From positions 1,612,001 through 1,676,000 of the forward strand of contig OX337236.1 in assembly GCA_946965045.2 (NCBI GenBank): DNA of 64,000 nucleotides, in the 5' to 3' direction. The first letter of the stretch is position 1; each line of letters starts with the position of its first letter. A program made the translations under genes and the position numbers. This stretch comes from Epithemia pelagica (Eukaryota; Bacillariophyta; Bacillariophyceae; Surirellales; Surirellaceae). Positions 60,339 through 64,000 of this stretch are shown piece after piece. The notes under the pieces are model-generated. The model worked only from the letters and a program-made list of their open reading frames with translations. It did no database searches and was not told the DNA's origin.

Positions 60339-62180
60339 ATGGAAGCATCAGATGACCGTACCATCAACCTCGATGTGACTTGTCACCAAGTCATCACTGT
60401 GACCCATATTCCAATGTCGTTCATGACCATGATGCTAGAGGACTCAACTTTGCTAACCACTCCCTTGGAAAAGGCGACACAAGACTTGGCAATGGAGAAC
60501 ATAAAAGATGTGGTGTTGCTGTGGCTTACCCGGTACAATGGAAGTCTGCACTACCAACAAGTCGACTATCCATCCAACACAAGCCACCCTTGTTTATCTC
60601 CCAGTCGCATGTCATTCGAAAGCTTACTGAACACTGTCTGTCGAATAGTGTTTACGGGTCTGTATTCCCAAGAAGATGACTCATTCCAAGTCACATACGA
60701 GATGAACCCCCCCACCGACGACCTCCCCTTCATCTCCATTGAAGGAAAATGCCGACCAATATTTTCTTTGCCTTCCTCCAATGGTCTCAGAGCTTTTCAA
60801 AAATTCAATGCCGATTACCATCAGCAAAACAACTACACTAAACTTTCCGTGGAATGGAATCTTCTAACCTGGATGACCCGACACAATGCCAGAATCCAGG
60901 TTAGAAATTCCTTTGACCTACGGACAGAGTGTCCTATTTGTATTAGTCCAAGCATCGACATCGTTGTTGAGGACATTGTTGCGCATACTAAGAAGAGCAC
61001 GAAGGAGGATGACCGTTACTCAATGAAACTGGATACAACAACGTCCCCTCCTCCTATTGATACAAGTCCTCCATCAACTCCAGTTGCCAAAGCTTCTCAA
61101 TCTACCATGGGCCCAAATAGCAACAACGCTTCTACTTCTGTCAACCATGAATATTGGGCTTCTTCTCCTGTCATTGATGAATATTGGACCAAGCGACAAT
61201 TTTCCCCCACTGCCCATGTCTTGACTCGGCAAAGAAAAACTGTTCTCTGCCATGCTTTATTGCAATCATGTTCCGCCAAGGAACAGATAGTCTATGGCGA
61301 CAGACACATGCCTGGGACACCTGCAATTACCAAACCTGTCATGACCAGAATGTTTCGCCCTTCCATCCCCATTAGAAACCAATCCACAATTGATTCCCGG
61401 CTGTTTTTACTTGATAATCTTTCCCATTTACGTCGGTATTTCCTTCAGTCTGGTTTGGAAGCCCCCAGAGACACATGGTCCGAATGGATTACCAACAATA
61501 TGTCGGAATATGAAGACTCTGACCCAGCCTTCATGTGTCTCATTGTTATCTTGATGAGCTCGGCCACATCAGATCAAAGTCTCTCTCAAGTGATCCCTCG
61601 CTTATTCCAATCGGGCATCACTAGTGCACAAGGAACAATTGAAGTGTCTACATATTTTGGGATGGATGTTTTCTGTACTTTGTTTGCAGAAACAGGACGG
61701 TATCGTGTCAATGCGGAACGCATAGTCAACGCCGCTGACTATTTCGTCCAGCGACACAAAGGTCGCATTCCTAAAGACATTTCCCTTACTGAGCTTATGA
61801 CCTTACCTGGAATTGGCCACAAGACGGGAACAATCATTCTACAAACGGCATTTGGCCGGACGGAAGGAATTCCCTCAGATATTCATGTTATCCGATCAAC
61901 TAAGGTTCTCAATTGGACGGAGTCTCATATCAATGACGGCATGGAATGCTCTTTGAACCTTCAATCATGGCTTCCTAAAGAACGATGGGAGGAAATCAAT
62001 CCTTTATTTGGTTCTCTAGGACAACTACTTAACAAATCACAGACCAGAAGCAAGTGCCAAGAACAAATGGAGTCTTTTATTGTGGCTCACTCTCATGACA
62101 AATCCGAATCTAAATCTCCAGCGAATCTCCGCCATCTCAAGTATTTCTTTCTGCAGTTGATAAAAGAATATACTAAATGA
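60339..62180 (+). CDS. hAT-borne HhH-GPD DNA glycosylase-like protein (intact)
   Basis: ATG 60339 gives 613 aa. The last 230 residues are an endonuclease III-type HhH-GPD domain: MCLIVILMSSATSDQSLSQVIPRLF, RYRVNAERIVNAADYFVQRHKGRIPKD, hairpin LPGIGHKTGTIILQTAFG with the Schiff-base Lys at K495, and GIPSDIHVIR with the catalytic Asp at D514 (spacing 19; 18 in E. coli Nth). Nth would next have a Cys cluster for 4Fe-4S; here WEEINPLFGSLGQLL aligns with that stretch without the cysteines. Residues 1-380 are unknown, with a Thr/Ser/Pro linker (about 228-260) and a short PRDTWSEWI motif shared with the hAT 1 copy. The family cuts at damaged or modified bases. Its role in a transposon is inference. 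Confidence 0.85.
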   Translation: MEASDDRTINLDVTCHQVITVTHIPMSFMTMMLEDSTLLTTPLEKATQDLAMENIKDVVLLWLTRYNGSLHYQQVDYPSNTSHPCLSPSRMSFESLLNTVCRIVFTGLYSQEDDSFQVTYEMNPPTDDLPFISIEGKCRPIFSLPSSNGLRAFQKFNADYHQQNNYTKLSVEWNLLTWMTRHNARIQVRNSFDLRTECPICISPSIDIVVEDIVAHTKKSTKEDDRYSMKLDTTTSPPPIDTSPPSTPVAKASQSTMGPNSNNASTSVNHEYWASSPVIDEYWTKRQFSPTAHVLTRQRKTVLCHALLQSCSAKEQIVYGDRHMPGTPAITKPVMTRMFRPSIPIRNQSTIDSRLFLLDNLSHLRRYFLQSGLEAPRDTWSEWITNNMSEYEDSDPAFMCLIVILMSSATSDQSLSQVIPRLFQSGITSAQGTIEVSTYFGMDVFCTLFAETGRYRVNAERIVNAADYFVQRHKGRIPKDISLTELMTLPGIGHKTGTIILQTAFGRTEGIPSDIHVIRSTKVLNWTESHINDGMECSLNLQSWLPKERWEEINPLFGSLGQLLNKSQTRSKCQEQMESFIVAHSHDKSESKSPANLRHLKYFFLQLIKEYTK

Positions 62181-62282
62181 CTGTCAATATATTATATTTA
62201 CCAAAATGCACTGCGATTATGGATGTATAGTTTCCGTGACGTTTCTTCCATTGTCACCTTCAGTGACATTCGTGGTTGGAGA

Positions 62283-64000
62283 TCAACTGGTACCGTCATT
62301 GTCCGCACTTGAGAATTCCTTCTCTGCAAGTCTTGGGCTTCTTCTCGTTGGCGAGTCGTTTGGGGTTGGGGGTGGTTTGCGATTGTCTTTCTTGCGTGGT
62401 GTTCTAACCACAGTTCTTGCGAGTGCCTCAGAGAGTGAATTCTGCTTCGTCCGTTTCCTTCCTTTTTGAATAGTTGAAGAGGCTTTACGTTTCCCACTAT
62501 CTCCTTTCTTGCCTTCATTGACATTTGCAACGGGCAGACTAGCAACAGTCTTCTCCAACGCGGTTTGTTGAATGAGTTCATTCTTTCTTTCCTGGATGGC
62601 TTCTTTTAACGCCGTGTCAGAATCTTCCTTGTCTTCGTCATCGTCGTAAGGAGCAACAACTTTTCGATCCAAAGCCTCTAGTTGATCTTCATCTCGTGGA
62701 TCGTCTACCAGATCAACCAATTCGACGTCGTCCCATGTCGCATCGCTCACAACTGTCTTCTTATCAACCTTTTTGACCGACTTGAACTTGTAACTTGTCT
62801 CCGCCTCTATGCCGTGGGCACCAATAGTTCCGGACAGTTCGTAGAGTTCCAGCTTCGACGTTGCTCGTAGTACCGTTTCCATCCGAGTCATATCGGATTG
62901 TGTCGGTGTGGCTTTTTCCAGTGGGACAACAGGAACTTGTGTTCCTGCTGCCGGGGTGCGTTGTTGTGCGGTCTGTTGTACCTGACTGACTTCTTCCCCT
63001 TTAGATTCCTGGCTGAGATCTATCACCTTCTTTGCTTGGCGGCCACTGGCTGCCTTTTTTTCGTCGGAGGTCGCGCCTTCTTTGAGTAGCTTTTCATTCT
63101 TGACAATCTCAGAGCGCACCTCCCTTGTAATACTCTCCATAGTGCGCATTTCGAAGTTCTTGTCTAGTTGGCGTCTCATTAAGGGATTCCTATCCATGAA
63201 CGACGACCGAGAGAACACGCGTTCCTGGAACGCGTTTGTCGCAGGTTTCGATATCCAAATCAAGGCACTAGGAAAGAGTTTGGGGAATAGCATCTTGTTG
63301 TCGGACCACCATTTCAAGACGTCAAAATATTTCCCAACGACATGGAAATAGTGTTCCGTACAGGCCAACTTGAATTCTTGTTGTTTTTCAGGGTTCCACG
63401 AACCAGATAGTTTCAGAAATGCGGCAGTGGGATACTGGCGAATCAAGTCCTCCCAGGATCCATGGACAACGTTCTCGCAAAATTCGAGATAGCGTCCAAA
63501 CTGTTCATCACACATCTTGTATAGCTTGGCTCTATCAACTTGGTCATCTGTACTGGTACTTGTCGCCGTCGCCTCCATTAGTGCAGCATTTTCTTTCTCC
63601 TTGGTGATGCGATGTGTCTTGAAGATGTTAAAGCAGTCCATTACATTCGTGACAGCTTTTGGGACTGAAGGCTCTTCCTCTTCGTCCTCGATGATCTCCA
63701 CAGGTGTACTTTCCTTTTGTTGTTCACGTTCCTGCTGCTGATTCGACTTGGATTGGGGATTGGTGCCATTCTTCTTTGGCTGCGAGAACTTGCGGACAAT
63801 GTCCATCACAAATTCTTTCCGAATCCGTTTAAGACTCTCATCGTCGTAAACATTTATGGTTTTCAGTATGTTGGGACCATAAGATGCAAGGAAAGGATGT
63901 CCACACATGGCGTGTTCAGCGTGGGAGTCATGGCCTTCCTCAATGTAGTTTGTATATTCCACAAGTACTCGCTCGATCAACAATTGACTCTTTTCTGACA
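62283..64000 (-). CDS. hAT transposase, C-terminal part (5' end outside window)
   Basis: The frame is open to the window end. It aligns with the C-terminal half of the transposase at 40252: LIERVLVEYTNYIEEGHDSHAEHAMCGHPFLASY..., and the hAT dimerisation region HYFHVVGKYFDVLKWWSDN...SALIWISKPATNAFQERVFS. The tail is long and basic (KRKASSTIQKGRKRTKQ, RRSPRLAEKEF) and ends without the early stop seen in the other copy. It is convergent with the glycosylase-like gene, 102 bp between stops. Confidence 0.9.
   Translation of the reverse strand, partial: SEKSQLLIERVLVEYTNYIEEGHDSHAEHAMCGHPFLASYGPNILKTINVYDDESLKRIRKEFVMDIVRKFSQPKKNGTNPQSKSNQQQEREQQKESTPVEIIEDEEEEPSVPKAVTNVMDCFNIFKTHRITKEKENAALMEATATSTSTDDQVDRAKLYKMCDEQFGRYLEFCENVVHGSWEDLIRQYPTAAFLKLSGSWNPEKQQEFKLACTEHYFHVVGKYFDVLKWWSDNKMLFPKLFPSALIWISKPATNAFQERVFSRSSFMDRNPLMRRQLDKNFEMRTMESITREVRSEIVKNEKLLKEGATSDEKKAASGRQAKKVIDLSQESKGEEVSQVQQTAQQRTPAAGTQVPVVPLEKATPTQSDMTRMETVLRATSKLELYELSGTIGAHGIEAETSYKFKSVKKVDKKTVVSDATWDDVELVDLVDDPRDEDQLEALDRKVVAPYDDDEDKEDSDTALKEAIQERKNELIQQTALEKTVASLPVANVNEGKKGDSGKRKASSTIQKGRKRTKQNSLSEALARTVVRTPRKKDNRKPPPTPNDSPTRRSPRLAEKEFSSADNDGTS

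Larger units (their letters stand above)
59632..64000. mobile_element. hAT transposon 2 (right end outside window), with intact glycosylase-like gene
   Basis: The left end CAGGGTGTGGAAGT resembles the CAGGGTTGTGAAGT of hAT 1. The next 350 bp carry many ACTTAACT / AACTAGACTAA motifs, again like subterminal binding repeats. Gene content is the same as hAT 1 in inverted orientation: glycosylase-like gene (+) and transposase (-), convergent. The proteins are clearly divergent from those of hAT 1, so the two are separate lineages of one family. The right terminus and duplication cannot be checked. Confidence 0.85.

Noticed and set aside
1-64000. CRISPR arrays, bacterial operons, tRNA or rRNA genes
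   Set aside because: No regularly spaced repeats of that type, no ribosome-binding-site pattern, introns are present, and no cloverleaf or rRNA sequence was noticed on reading.

Overview
This is eukaryotic nuclear DNA, most likely from a pennate diatom. The reasons are plastid proteins with ASAF-like bipartite leaders (MTRLLIVSL...ASQAF in the 13.7-14.6 kb gene; a TAAF motif in the 8.1-9.3 kb gene), a PsbP-like protein, membrane guanylate cyclase-phosphodiesterase fusions, a Gly-rich diatom-style Copia element, and short GT-AG introns (about 60-85 nt). The species cannot be proven from the window.

Layout. From 0 to 14.6 kb there are compact, mostly intron-poor host genes: a PsbP-like fragment, a putative type II glycosyltransferase, a TMEM19/VTE6-like membrane protein, an AAA-ATPase-like/PD-(D/E)XK protein, a plastid methyltransferase, AIP1/WDR1, UTP11 and a plastid DUF1995 protein. 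From 14.7 to 21.2 kb lies a recent Copia element (161-bp LTRs with 2 differences) that already carries a frameshift and a stop. From 21.3 to 24.4 kb lies a PIF/Harbinger-like element with 3-bp target-site duplication and a large fold-back between its two divergent genes. At 25.8-27.3 kb is a paralogue of the first glycosyltransferase. From 27.9 to 50.9 kb there is a cluster of three receptor guanylate cyclase/PDE paralogues (A on +, B and C on -), with EMC5 between A and B. A 6.66-kb hAT transposon with perfect 8-bp TSDs sits between B and C. From 51.4 to 59.3 kb there is a GCK-domain protein, a second Harbinger element with a SANT-like partner gene, an unknown membrane protein and an F-box protein. 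From 59.6 kb to the window end lies a second hAT element, truncated by the window.

Main discovery candidate: both hAT elements carry, convergent to the transposase gene, a second gene whose C-terminus is an endonuclease III-like HhH-GPD DNA glycosylase domain, with the catalytic Lys and Asp in place but no Fe-S cysteines. It is intact in the second element (613 aa) and broken by a stop in the first. A transposon-borne base-excision enzyme could help processing of transposition ends or remove methylated/damaged bases from the element; this is inference.

The GC/PDE cluster is also informative. A has lost the catalytic Arg of the cyclase (NTASR becomes NTAST) and has an intron that begins with GA instead of GT. 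B looks intact. C is a pseudogene with four in-frame stops and a frame change. The three copies differ by several intron gains or losses.
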